Source: Acidobacteriota bacterium
GTDB lineage: Bacteria > Acidobacteriota > Terriglobia > Acidiferrales > UBA7541
DNA length: 64,000 nucleotides
Direction: 5' to 3'
Assembly (NCBI GenBank): GCA_016201285.1
Contig: JACQDE010000086.1
Coordinates: 17,545 to 81,544 of the forward strand
In this document: positions 33,974-42,426 of the stretch, piece by piece
Layout of the letters: the number at the start of each line of letters is the position of its first letter
Position numbering within the stretch: position 1 is the stretch's first letter
Position numbers and translations under genes: made by a program
The notes under the pieces: model-generated
Database searches by the model: none
What the model was told of the DNA's origin: nothing
Seen by the model: only the letters and a program-made list of their open reading frames with translations

Positions 33974-36901
33974 TCACTGCGGTGGTCTCTCGGACGTTGC
34001 TGCTCCCGGTGTCGTCCCCGAATCCTTTCGTCCCGCGTAAATCGTCCGGTCCTTCCGCTGCGCCAGCCGGATGCGGCGTGGTGTAATGACGACAATCAGC
34101 TCCGTCTCGCGCCTCAACCCCTGTTTCTTGCTGGCCACTCGCCCGGCTCCGGCGATCGCCCCCACACCAGGCCATCCGCTTGTTGAGCGGTCAACGCCCT
34201 GTTGCAGGATTCCTGCCAGCACCGTCGGTTCGTTCTCCCGCAGCCGGACCGTTTGCTCCACCGTCCGGTTCGTGATCACCGGAATGCTGTTGAATCGCTC
34301 CGGCGCAAAGCTGCGGATTTCGAACTGCAATTGCAGCGTTACTTCGCGGTTCGCGTGAAGCCGCGGTGTCGCGCGCACTTTTACGCCCAGGTCCTCGAAC
34401 TGCATCGCGGGGTACGGCGTCTGCGCCGCCTGCGACGTGGGCAGCACCGTCGTCGTGTTCAAAAAGACCGTCACGTTGTTCGCGTTGCGGTTCGCCGCCA
34501 CCAGGTCCAGCCGCCCGTCGCCGTCGAAGTCCGCCGGCGCCACCGCGAACGGCGCTGCTGTCGCCGTAAAGTCCGAGGTCACAAACCTCCCGTTGCCCAG
34601 CCCGCTCAGTATCGAAATCGTGTTCGCACCCGAATTCGCCACTGCCAGGTCCAGCCGGCTGTCTCTGGTGAAGTCGCCCACCGCCAGCGCCGCCGGCTGC
34701 GCGCCGGTCGCAAAGTCGTTTTTCACCGCGAACGTCCCATCGCCGTTTCCCAGGAACACGGAAACGCTGTTCGATCCTCGGTTCACCACGGCGATGTCCG
34801 CTTTGCCGCCGCCGTCGAAATCGCCGGTGACGATTCCCACTGGGTCCGTCCCGGTCGCCAGCGTCACGCCCGTGCTGAAAAACCCATTCCCTGTGCCCAG
34901 AAAGATGGAGACCGTGTCATCGCCCGAGTTCGTCACCGCCAGGTCTGGCCGCCCGTCGCCGTTGAAGTCGGCGACCGCAATCCCGCTCGGCCCCACACCG
35001 GTCGTCAGCGCCGTGTTGAAACTGAAATTGCCGTTCACCGTTCCCAGAAACACGTGCACGGTGTTGTCTCCGGAATTTGCCACCGCCAGGTCGGGCACAC
35101 CGTCTCCGTTGAAGTCCGCGCTCACCAGCGCCACAGGAGTAGTTCCGGCAATCAGCGTTGTCGTTGGAGTGAAGCTCCCCGTGCCCGTCCCCAGTAGAAT
35201 CTCCACCGTGTTGCTCGAAGAGCTCGCAACTGCGACTGCCAGGTCGAGCTTCCCGTCGCCATTGAAATCCCTGGCCAGTACCGCGCGCGGCTGGGAACCC
35301 ACAGGAATGTCCGTCTTCGCCCCGAAATCGCCGCTTCCCGTATTCAGCAGGATGGAGACGGTGTTCGATGCCGAGTTCGCCGTCGCCAGGTCCGGCTTTC
35401 CATCGCCGTTAAAATCTCCCGTCGCAATCGAAGCCGGCCCCAGGTCCGTCGCGAAGTCCGTCTTCTTGATCCCCGGAATGATTTGCCCACCGGTGATGCC
35501 GGGTGTCAGCACCGCGAAGCTGATGGGGAAACGGTCCCCGACGAAAAACGTCGCCGGCTGCCCGTCTTCCGCGCGCAGTAACACGCGCCGCGCCCGCTGC
35601 ACCAGGCTCAGCGTCTCCGCGAACTCAGCCGCCGCTCCGGGCAGCGTGGAAAGAAAAATCGTCTTGCCCCCGCCGAACGCGATCAGCGGCGGCAGCAGGG
35701 AAGCCGCCCCCACCTGCCCCGATGCCAGTCGGGCCGCCAGTTCCGCCTGACTCAGGTTGCCGAACCCGCCGGTTCCGAACACTCGTTGGATCACTCGCAG
35801 CAGCGCCTCGGTGGATTGCTGCGCCTCTCTGACGTCAGCCGGGCTCAGCGTGAAGACGCGTCCGGAAGTCGGCGGCGTCACCCCCAGCGCCTGCGACCGG
35901 CTGCGGTCCACTTCCAGGAATTCCACCTCCAGCATCATCTCTCCGCGCGCTTGGTCCAGTTCCCGGATCAGTTCGATCGCCAGCGCCACCGCCTGCGGTT
36001 CGCCGCGCAGCACCAGTTGCCGTGTGTCCGTGTTGAGCAGGGGGTTGGCGATGCCGGCAATGTCCCGCGCCATCTGCCGGATTTCCGTCATCTCCTCTTG
36101 CGAGGTCGAGGCCGCCAGCTCCACCGTCCGCGTGATCCGTTCTGCATATTGCCGCCGCTTATCCGGCGTGTCCGGCAGCACCAGGAACGTCTTCTCGTCA
36201 ATCACGCGGATAAATGTTCCTGTCTGCTGCTCCAGCAGGCTCACCGCCGTTTCGAAATCCACATCCGCCACCCGGAATCGGAACTGCTTTCCGCCCACGT
36301 CCTGGTCAAACGCCATCGTCAGCCCGAACTGCTTCGCCACCTCCTCGTACGCCCCGAGCGTGTTCCCCCGGTAGTCGAACGTGTGTTTCGCCGGCCGGGG
36401 CTTGATCTGGATCACTCCCGCATCGTATTCCGACCGCCGGCCCATTTCCCGCGAGCTTTGCGCCTCCATCTGTGACAGCCGTTCCAGCGCCACCCGGTAT
36501 CCTGGATCCAGCGCCAGAGCCATGCGGAGTTCGCTTCGCGCCTCTTCCAATTGCCCCTGCACCGCCTCGAGTTCAGCCCGGTCCATGTGCTGCTGCACTA
36601 GGCGGAATTTCGCCCGCTCGCGCCGCGCCACGTACTCCGCGTTACCGGGCGCAAGCTGTACCGCCTCGGAGTAGAGTGCAAACGCCGTGTTCCACAGTTC
36701 CGCCTGCTCCGCTTCCACGGCGCTCTTGTAAAGTGTCTGGGCCTGCTTTGCGCTGGTAGCAGCCGCAGCCGATTCTTGCACGCTGCTGGCGCGCGGCTCT
36801 TCCTGCTTCGCGCGACCGGACTGCCCCCCGGATGCGGGCGGAAAGACGACGGCACCAACCATTAGAACCGCCAGGACTCGCCTTGTCGTCTTGTGTCTCA
36901 C
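33974..36901 (-). CDS. Secretin (GspD-like) with FG-GAP/VCBS propeller inserted in the secretin domain
   Basis: 975 residues. In order: a signal peptide (about 1-26); TPR-like helices (54-145); an STN/N0-like fold (173-243: THTFDYRGNTLGAYEEVAKQFGLTMAF is at its start); an N1-like fold (TRQLVLRGEPQAVALAIELIREL, 293-315); and the first half of the secretin domain (about 322-478: MMLEVEFLEVDRSRSQALGV, RARRVLLRAEDGQPATFFVGDRFP). Seven FG-GAP/VCBS repeats follow (about 482-818, each with a DFNGDG-like calcium loop), then the second half of the secretin domain (831-945: MQFEDLGVKVRATPRL, ITNRTVEQTVRLRENEPTVLAG). Secretins form outer-membrane export pores. No type II or IV pilus gene is adjacent. 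Confidence 0.85.
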   Translation of the reverse strand: MRHKTTRRVLAVLMVGAVVFPPASGGQSGRAKQEEPRASSVQESAAAATSAKQAQTLYKSAVEAEQAELWNTAFALYSEAVQLAPGNAEYVARRERAKFRLVQQHMDRAELEAVQGQLEEARSELRMALALDPGYRVALERLSQMEAQSSREMGRRSEYDAGVIQIKPRPAKHTFDYRGNTLGAYEEVAKQFGLTMAFDQDVGGKQFRFRVADVDFETAVSLLEQQTGTFIRVIDEKTFLVLPDTPDKRRQYAERITRTVELAASTSQEEMTEIRQMARDIAGIANPLLNTDTRQLVLRGEPQAVALAIELIRELDQARGEMMLEVEFLEVDRSRSQALGVTPPTSGRVFTLSPADVREAQQSTEALLRVIQRVFGTGGFGNLSQAELAARLASGQVGAASLLPPLIAFGGGKTIFLSTLPGAAAEFAETLSLVQRARRVLLRAEDGQPATFFVGDRFPISFAVLTPGITGGQIIPGIKKTDFATDLGPASIATGDFNGDGKPDLATANSASNTVSILLNTGSGDFGAKTDIPVGSQPRAVLARDFNGDGKLDLAVAVASSSSNTVEILLGTGTGSFTPTTTLIAGTTPVALVSADFNGDGVPDLAVANSGDNTVHVFLGTVNGNFSFNTALTTGVGPSGIAVADFNGDGRPDLAVTNSGDDTVSIFLGTGNGFFSTGVTLATGTDPVGIVTGDFDGGGKADIAVVNRGSNSVSVFLGNGDGTFAVKNDFATGAQPAALAVGDFTRDSRLDLAVANSGANTISILSGLGNGRFVTSDFTATAAPFAVAPADFDGDGRLDLVAANRNANNVTVFLNTTTVLPTSQAAQTPYPAMQFEDLGVKVRATPRLHANREVTLQLQFEIRSFAPERFNSIPVITNRTVEQTVRLRENEPTVLAGILQQGVDRSTSGWPGVGAIAGAGRVASKKQGLRRETELIVVITPRRIRLAQRKDRTIYAGRKDSGTTPGAATSERPPQ

Positions 36902-36948
36902 GAGCCATGTATTGTAGCGGTAGGCCGTGCAAATCCAAGCGATTTCCC

Positions 36949-36978
36949 TTGACGCCCCGCCTCCCTGCTAGGTACACT
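36949..36978 (+). promoter_or_regulatory. Promoter of the FTR1 iron-uptake operon
   Basis: TTGACG (36949-36954) and TACACT (36973-36978), spacer 18 bases. Transcription would start near 36985, at the edge of the palindrome at 36986-37010. Confidence 0.7.
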
Positions 36979-36985
36979 GTTTGTT

Positions 36986-37010
36986 CTAGTTGAAACTAAG
37001 TTTCAACTAG
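36986..37010. promoter_or_regulatory. Perfect 11-bp-arm palindromic operator
   Basis: CTAGTTGAAAC (36986-36996) and GTTTCAACTAG (37000-37010) are exact inverse complements around a central TAA. It lies immediately downstream of the -10 box and six bases before the FTR1 start codon, the ideal place for a repressor. It does not match the enterobacterial Fur box. A DtxR-like protein is encoded within the same operon. Confidence 0.75.
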
Positions 37011-37016
37011 CGGACC

Positions 37017-38282
37017 ATGTTCTCGGCACTCATTATCGCCCTCCGGGAAGGCGTCGAAGCGGCTCTCGTGGTTGGCATTGTTCTCGTCTACCTCAACCGC
37101 ACCGGCCGCGCCGCCCTCGCCCGCTTCGCCTGGACCGGCCTCGGCCTGGCCCTTGCCGCCAGCTTTGCCGGCGCCGCCCTGCTCGACCGCTGGAAGGTGA
37201 ACCAGGAAGGCTTCGAAGGCCTCCTCATGTTCCTCGCCGCCTTCTTTGTGGCCACCATGATTTACTGGATGAACCGCGTGGCTCGCAGCCTCAAGCACGA
37301 AATCGAGCAGCGCGTCGAATCCTATGCGCAGCAAACGGCCCTCGCCGCCGGCCTCGGCATCGCCACGTTTGTCTTCCTCATGGTGCTCCGCGAAGGCGTC
37401 GAGCTCGTCCTCATCCTCCGCGCCGTCGAGGTCTCCACCCAGGGCCTTGGTGTCTGGATTGGCGCCGCGCTCGGCCTTGCCCTGGCCGTCGCCGTCGGAC
37501 TGTTTTTCTTCAAGGGCACGCTTCGGATTCCCCTCGCTCGTTTTTTTGCCGCCACCACCGTCATTCTCTGGATCGTGGCCTTCCAACTTTTCCTCACCGG
37601 CATCCACGAGCTGAGCGAATCCATGTGGATTCCCTCCAGCGAGCGCGAGATGGCCCTCATCGGCCCCATTGTCCGCAATGACATTTTCTTCTTTGTTCTG
37701 ATTCTCGGTGCCGCGGCTGTGGTTGTCCTCCGCGAATGGCTGGCTCTCCGCCACGCAAGCGCCGCCGCCCCGGAGGCAAACGCCGCCGACCGCCGCCGTC
37801 TCGAGTGGGAGCAGCGCAAGCAGCGCCGCTGGGCCATTGCCGCCGCTCTGGCCTGTGTCGCCGTTGTCGTTGTGCTCGCCGCGGATTTTATCTACGCCAC
37901 CGCCGCCGCCGCGCCTGCCGATGCCAATGTCCTCGTCCCCGAGAGCGGTCAGCTTCGCATTCCGCTTGCCGACGTGAACGACTCCAATTTGCATTTCTAC
38001 TCGGTGGAGATCGACCGCACCGCCGTTCGCTTCCTGGTCATTCGCAAACCCGGCAGCGGCTACGGCACTGCGCTCGACGCCTGTCTCATCTGCGGCCCGA
38101 AGGGCTATTTCCAGGACGGTTCCAACGTCATCTGCCGCAATTGTGCGGCCGCCATTTACGTTCCCTCCATCGGCGATGTTGGCGGCTGCAATCCCATTGG
38201 CTTTCCTTCGCGGGTCGAAGGCGACCGTCTCGTCATTGATCTCTCCGCGCTGGCGGAGGCTCTCGGCCAGCAGAAGAAGTAG
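37017..38282 (+). CDS. FTR1-family iron permease fused to DUF2318
   Basis: 421 residues. The N-terminal membrane domain (about 1-245, seven predicted helices) has the FTR1 iron-binding motif REGVE twice (residues 10-14 and 125-129). A second membrane helix region (272-297) leads to a periplasmic DUF2318 domain (about 300-415) with CLIC (356-359) and CRNC (373-376), a probable metal or redox centre. FTR1 permeases import iron across the inner membrane; DUF2318 proteins accompany them in p19-type uptake systems, usually as separate genes. The ATG follows a palindromic operator. Two FtsX-type permeases and an ATPase follow. Confidence 0.88.
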   Translation: MFSALIIALREGVEAALVVGIVLVYLNRTGRAALARFAWTGLGLALAASFAGAALLDRWKVNQEGFEGLLMFLAAFFVATMIYWMNRVARSLKHEIEQRVESYAQQTALAAGLGIATFVFLMVLREGVELVLILRAVEVSTQGLGVWIGAALGLALAVAVGLFFFKGTLRIPLARFFAATTVILWIVAFQLFLTGIHELSESMWIPSSEREMALIGPIVRNDIFFFVLILGAAAVVVLREWLALRHASAAAPEANAADRRRLEWEQRKQRRWAIAAALACVAVVVVLAADFIYATAAAAPADANVLVPESGQLRIPLADVNDSNLHFYSVEIDRTAVRFLVIRKPGSGYGTALDACLICGPKGYFQDGSNVICRNCAAAIYVPSIGDVGGCNPIGFPSRVEGDRLVIDLSALAEALGQQKK

Positions 38283-38285
38283 CTC

Positions 38286-39572
38286 ATGTTCTTTCGAGTC
38301 GTTGGCGAATCCTTTGCGCGCAACCCGAGCCGCAAGCTGCTCATGGCCGCGGCGCTCGTTCTCGGCATGGCCGTGGCCACCGCCACGCTCACCGTCGTCC
38401 TCGACGTCGGCGACCGCCTCGCCCGTGAGTTTCGCAGCCTCGGCGCTAACCTGCTCGTCACTCCCCAATCAGACACGCTCCCTCTCGAAATCGGCGGTGT
38501 GGACTATCGCCCCGTGGACGAGGGCGCCTACCTCCCCGAAAGCGAGCTCGGCAAGCTCCGCACCATTTTCTGGCGTTTGAACATTGTCGGCTTCTCTCCA
38601 TTCCTTGAAGTTCCCATTGAGTTTTCCGCCTCTGCTCGCGCGTCCGCCGTTTTCCGCGCCACGCTCATCGGCACCTGGTTCGAGCATGACGTGCCCATCC
38701 CGGACGGTGCCGCGTTCACCACCGGCGTCCGCATCACGCATCCTTGGTGGCGCGTGGACGGCCGCTGGCCGGCCGGCGCCGCCAGCGAATGTGTTGTGGG
38801 ACTGACGCTCGCCCAGCGTCTCGGGGTGAAGGCGGGCGATTCGCTCACCCTTCGTGCTGGCAGCGCGGACGTGTCCCTGCAGGTCACCGGACTTCTCTCC
38901 ACCGGCGGCCCGGAAGACGAAGCCGTTGTTGCTCCGCTTGCTGTTGCCCAGTCGCTTGCGGGACGTCCCGGCCAGTTCCGGCGCCTTCTGGTCAGCGCCC
39001 TCACCACTCCCGAGGACGCGTTCGCCCGCCGCGATCCCGCTTCGATGACGCCCGCCGACTACGATCGTTGGTATTGCACTCCTTATATCTCTGCGATTGC
39101 GCATCAGATCCGCGAAGTGCTCCCCGGCGTCGAGGCTCGCGCCATTCGTCGTGTTGCTGAAAGCGAAGGTCACATTCTCACGCGCGTCAGCGGACTGATG
39201 TGGCTCGTCACGCTGGCCGCGCTGTTGGCTGCCACTCTCGCCGTTGGCGCCGCTTCGGCCACCACGGTCCTCGAGCGCAGCTCCGAGGTCGGCCTGATGA
39301 AAGCCCTCGGCGCACCCGGCTGGACGATTTCGCTCTTCTTTCTGGCCGAGCAGATTCTGATTGCCTTTGTCGGTGGCATCGTCGGCTTTGGCTTCGGTGT
39401 TCTTCTGGCCCGCGTCTTGGGCGAAAGCGTTTTCGGCATCCCGCCCACGCTGCGCCTGATTCTTCTGCCGGTCGTTCTCGTGCTGGCGGCGCTTGTGGCT
39501 CTTCTGGGGAGTCTTCTCCCATTGCGCCGCGCCGCGCGGCTCCAGCCCGCGCCGATTCTGAGGGGTGAGTGA
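38286..39572 (+). CDS. FtsX-like permease of the iron-uptake operon (first)
   Basis: 428 residues, starting three bases after the FTR1 stop codon. MacB/FtsX topology: an N-terminal helix (about 18-40, LLMAAALVLGMAVATATLTVVL), a large periplasmic domain with the MacB-type core, and three C-terminal helices (LVTLAALLAATLAVGAASA, FFLAEQILIAFVGGIVGF, VVLVLAALVALLGSLLPL). The segment ERSSEVGLMKALGAPGW is the usual coupling-helix region contacting the ATPase. In p19-type systems such permease pairs are required for iron uptake, probably with reductant or metal transfer in the periplasm; exact substrate unknown. It overlaps the next gene (TGATG). Confidence 0.85.
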   Translation: MFFRVVGESFARNPSRKLLMAAALVLGMAVATATLTVVLDVGDRLAREFRSLGANLLVTPQSDTLPLEIGGVDYRPVDEGAYLPESELGKLRTIFWRLNIVGFSPFLEVPIEFSASARASAVFRATLIGTWFEHDVPIPDGAAFTTGVRITHPWWRVDGRWPAGAASECVVGLTLAQRLGVKAGDSLTLRAGSADVSLQVTGLLSTGGPEDEAVVAPLAVAQSLAGRPGQFRRLLVSALTTPEDAFARRDPASMTPADYDRWYCTPYISAIAHQIREVLPGVEARAIRRVAESEGHILTRVSGLMWLVTLAALLAATLAVGAASATTVLERSSEVGLMKALGAPGWTISLFFLAEQILIAFVGGIVGFGFGVLLARVLGESVFGIPPTLRLILLPVVLVLAALVALLGSLLPLRRAARLQPAPILRGE

Positions 39573-40702
39573 TGTTCTGGCGCCTGCTCTGGCAGCTTCT
39601 TCGCGCCAGCCGCAGCCGCCTTGCTGTCGCGCTGGTGGCCGTCGCCGCCGGAGCCGCGGTCTGTTCCGCGCTGATCAATCTTCATCTCGACGCCGAGCGC
39701 AAGCTCACTCGCGAATTCCGCACCCTCGGTGCCAATGTCGTTGTCGCGCCCTCTCGCTCGGCCGGTTCCGGTGGCGAAGCGCCGCTTCTTGGGGCCGGTG
39801 TCCTGGAGAAAATCGCCGCTGCGCGCGCATCCGAAGTCGTTGCCGCCGCGCCGTATCTCTACATCGTCGCGCGCGCCGCGAACGACCGCAGCCTCATTCT
39901 TGCCGGCACCTGGCTCGACGAAGTCCGCCGGATGTCCTCTTGGTGGAAGCTGCAGGGAGACTGGATCTCCTCCCGTGACGACCTCACCCGCTGCCTTGTT
40001 GGCCGCGCCGTGGCGAAACAGTTCAGCCTTGTTCCCGGCAGTGAGCTCCTCTTGCGTTATGCGGGGCGCTCCGTCCGGCTCGTCGTCGCTGGTGTGGTCA
40101 GCGCCGGCGGCACCGAAGACAATCAGGTTTTCGTGAATCTGCCGGTGGCCCAGCAACTCGCGGGTCTCGAAAGCCGCTTCGGCGTCGTCCAGTTGAGCGT
40201 CACCGGTTCCGCCGCGCAGGTCGAGCAAGTGGCGCGCGGCCTCGCCGTCGCACTTCCCGGCCTCAACGTCCGCCCGATTCGCCAGATTGCCGAGGCGGAA
40301 GGCCAGTTGCTCTCCCGCATCCGCGTGCTGATTCTCGCTACTGTGGTGTTGATCCTCGCGCTCACCGCGCTCTGTGTCTTGGCCACGATGGCCGCTCTGG
40401 CCCTGGAGCGCCGCCGCGACGTCGGCCTCATGAAAGCCCTCGGCGGCTCGATGAACCGCGTTGTTCGCTTGTTCCTCACCGAGGCTGCCATTCTTGGCGT
40501 TGCCGGCGGTACGCTTGGCTGGGTTGGCGGCGTGTTTTTGTCCGGATGGATCGGCCGCAGCGTGTTTGGCTCCGCGATTTCTCCGCGCCCCGAAGTTCTT
40601 CCCCTCACCGTGGCCCTGATGTTCGGTGTGGCTCTGGCCGGCGCGTTGCCATTGCGCTTGCTCGGTCAGGTGCGACCCGCAGTGATTCTGAGAGGCGAAT
40701 GA
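39572..40702 (+). CDS. FtsX-like permease of the iron-uptake operon (second)
   Basis: 376 residues from ATG 39572, one base into the stop of the previous gene (TGATG); a GTG three bases earlier is also possible. Same topology as its neighbour: an N-terminal helix (about 14-35), a periplasmic domain, and C-terminal helices (ILATVVLILALTALCVLATMA, AAILGVAGGTLGWVGGVFLSG, LTVALMFGVALAGALPLRLL) with LERRRDVGLMKALGG as the coupling motif. The pair most likely forms a heterodimer with the ATPase encoded next. It overlaps that gene by ATGA. Confidence 0.85.
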   Translation: MFWRLLWQLLRASRSRLAVALVAVAAGAAVCSALINLHLDAERKLTREFRTLGANVVVAPSRSAGSGGEAPLLGAGVLEKIAAARASEVVAAAPYLYIVARAANDRSLILAGTWLDEVRRMSSWWKLQGDWISSRDDLTRCLVGRAVAKQFSLVPGSELLLRYAGRSVRLVVAGVVSAGGTEDNQVFVNLPVAQQLAGLESRFGVVQLSVTGSAAQVEQVARGLAVALPGLNVRPIRQIAEAEGQLLSRIRVLILATVVLILALTALCVLATMAALALERRRDVGLMKALGGSMNRVVRLFLTEAAILGVAGGTLGWVGGVFLSGWIGRSVFGSAISPRPEVLPLTVALMFGVALAGALPLRLLGQVRPAVILRGE

Positions 40703-41772
40703 TGCCCCCGCTCGTCCAGGTTGAAAAGCTCACCAAGGAATACAGCGCCGTCCGCGCGCTCGATCAGGTCACTCTTTCTATCGACGCCGGCGAATGGATC
40801 GCCATCATGGGCCCCTCCGGCTCCGGCAAGACAACCCTCATCAATATTCTCGGCGGTCTGGACAAACCCAGCTCCGGCAGTGCCGTCGTGGATGGCACCG
40901 ACGTCGCCACCCTCGACGAGCGTTCCCTCACCAGTTACCGCGCCGAAAAAATCGGCTTCGTCTTTCAGCAGTTTCATCTCGTGCCCTATCTCACTGCTCT
41001 CGAGAACGTCATGCTCGCTCAGTATTTCCACAGCATGACCGACGAATCCGGAGCCCGCGAGGCCCTGCGCCGCGTCGGCTTGGCCGATCGCGTCACGCAT
41101 CTCCCTGCGCAATTGTCCGGAGGTGAGCAACAGCGCGTCGCCATCGCTCGCGCGCTCATCAACCACCCCCGGCTGATTCTCGCCGATGAGCCCACCGGCA
41201 ACCTCGATGAAGCCAACGAGCAGCTCGTCGTCAACCTGCTTCGCGAGCTCCACGCCGAGGGCCACACGATTCTCGTCGTCACTCACGACCCCTCCATCGG
41301 CCGCCTCGCCGGCCGCCGCGTCGAGCTCGCCCACGGCCGTCTCGCGCAGATCACCGTCTTTTCCGCCGAAGACGAGGAGCGCTTCGACCACCTGCTCGAG
41401 CGCATCTGGATTGCCAACGAGGAGGGAAGTAAAGCCCTGATCGAGCCGTCGCACACGCTTGGCCTGCTCGACCCTGCCGTCATGCTGCGGAAAATGGCGG
41501 AGCTGCAACTGGTGGAGTTAAGTGATTCTGCCGTGATTCTCACGGCCCGCGGTGAAGGCCGCGCCCGCGGCGTCATTCGCCGTCACCGCCTCGCTGAGCG
41601 GCTCTTCCGTGACACCTTTGCCATGGCCGATCCGGAAATGGATTCACAGGCCTGCCGCTTCGAGCACATCATCAGCCCGGAGCTCGACGAAAAAATCTGC
41701 ACCTTTCTCGGCCACCCCAAGACCTGCCCCCACGGCAACCCCATTCCTCCCGGCCCCTGCTGCCCCGCGTAG
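40699..41772 (+). CDS. ABC ATPase fused to a DtxR-like metalloregulator module
   Basis: 357 residues from the ATG overlapping the permease stop. Residues 1-220 are a MacB/LolD-type ATPase: Walker A GPSGSGKT (38-45), signature LSGGEQQRV (139-147), Walker B LILADEP (159-165), H-loop THD (195-197). Residues about 226-357 match DtxR/IdeR/MntR repressors: a winged-helix-like part (DHLLERIWIANEEG, MLRKMAELQLVEL, ILTARGEGRA), then RRHRLAERLF (His296, Glu300), ACRFEHIIS with Cys319, Glu322, His323 at the DtxR primary metal ligand positions, and CPHGNPIP (343-350). It could energise the two permeases and also sense metal or bind DNA. The tail PGPCC adds possible ligands. Confidence 0.9.
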   Translation: MMPPLVQVEKLTKEYSAVRALDQVTLSIDAGEWIAIMGPSGSGKTTLINILGGLDKPSSGSAVVDGTDVATLDERSLTSYRAEKIGFVFQQFHLVPYLTALENVMLAQYFHSMTDESGAREALRRVGLADRVTHLPAQLSGGEQQRVAIARALINHPRLILADEPTGNLDEANEQLVVNLLRELHAEGHTILVVTHDPSIGRLAGRRVELAHGRLAQITVFSAEDEERFDHLLERIWIANEEGSKALIEPSHTLGLLDPAVMLRKMAELQLVELSDSAVILTARGEGRARGVIRRHRLAERLFRDTFAMADPEMDSQACRFEHIISPELDEKICTFLGHPKTCPHGNPIPPGPCCPA

Positions 41773-41811
41773 CGACGTGGCCATCTTCGTTCTTCTGCTA
41801 ACATATCGCTG

Positions 41812-42210
41812 GTGCCGCTGCCACTCGACACGCGCAAGAAACCCGCCTCCGTGAAGATCCACGTCTCCACCGGCGGCGGCGTGGACATCACTTGGTCCGA
41901 CGGCCACTCCAGCCACTATGATTTCATTTATCTGCGGGAAAAATGTCCCTGTGCCAGTTGCGACGACGTGCGCAGAAAAAAGGCGGCCGTCCCGTTCGAA
42001 AGCAGCCAGGCCCCTGCGCCTCTGCCCGGCTTGGGGCCGTCTCTTCCCATGTACAAGCCCGCGCCGAAAGCAAAATCCGCCCATGCGGTTGGCAACTACG
42101 CCATCCGCTTCGACTTCTCCGACGGCCACTCCACCGGCATCTACAGCTTCGACTATCTCCGCGAAATCTGTCCCTGCGACGCCTGCGTCCGCGAATTCCG
42201 CTCCTTGTAG
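41812..42210 (+). CDS. DUF971 family protein
   Basis: 132 residues, GTG start. The family hallmark appears twice: WSDGHSSHYDFIYLREKCPCASC near 28-50 and FSDGHSTGIYSFDYLREICPCDAC near 103-126, with CxCxxC cysteines. The domain is also the N-terminal part of gamma-butyrobetaine hydroxylase and is found with Fe-S scaffold ATPases, so a metal-binding or Fe-S role is plausible. It follows the iron-uptake operon by 39 bases and may belong to it. The stop codon is provided by a TGTAGCGGCGG repeat. Confidence 0.82.
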   Translation: MPLPLDTRKKPASVKIHVSTGGGVDITWSDGHSSHYDFIYLREKCPCASCDDVRRKKAAVPFESSQAPAPLPGLGPSLPMYKPAPKAKSAHAVGNYAIRFDFSDGHSTGIYSFDYLREICPCDACVREFRSL

Positions 42211-42426
42211 CGGCGGTTTGGATTTGTACTGAGCGGTGCCGAAGGAGGCGGGCGCCATAGGACAGGCTTCAACCTCTCCGCTCTCTCTGAGCAGAGACCC
42301 GAACCAACGGCGCTTGTGACGCGGGTTCTCCAGCCTGGATTCCCACCTCGGCGAGTCTTCTGTTCTGCATGAAGGCGCAGCAACTGCCTTGGGCAGCACT
42401 GGAGAATGCCGCGCCCATTCAATTGT
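42211..42426. other. Intergenic region between convergent genes
   Basis: 216 bases between the DUF971 gene and the convergent globin gene. It begins with a partial TTGTAGCGGCGG repeat also seen at 44852-44875 and 59305-59330. No ORF or terminator is convincing. Confidence 0.35.

Noticed and set aside
36986..37010. Palindrome read as a Fur box
   Set aside because: It lacks the GATAAT-type hexamers of the Fur consensus; the arm sequence is different.
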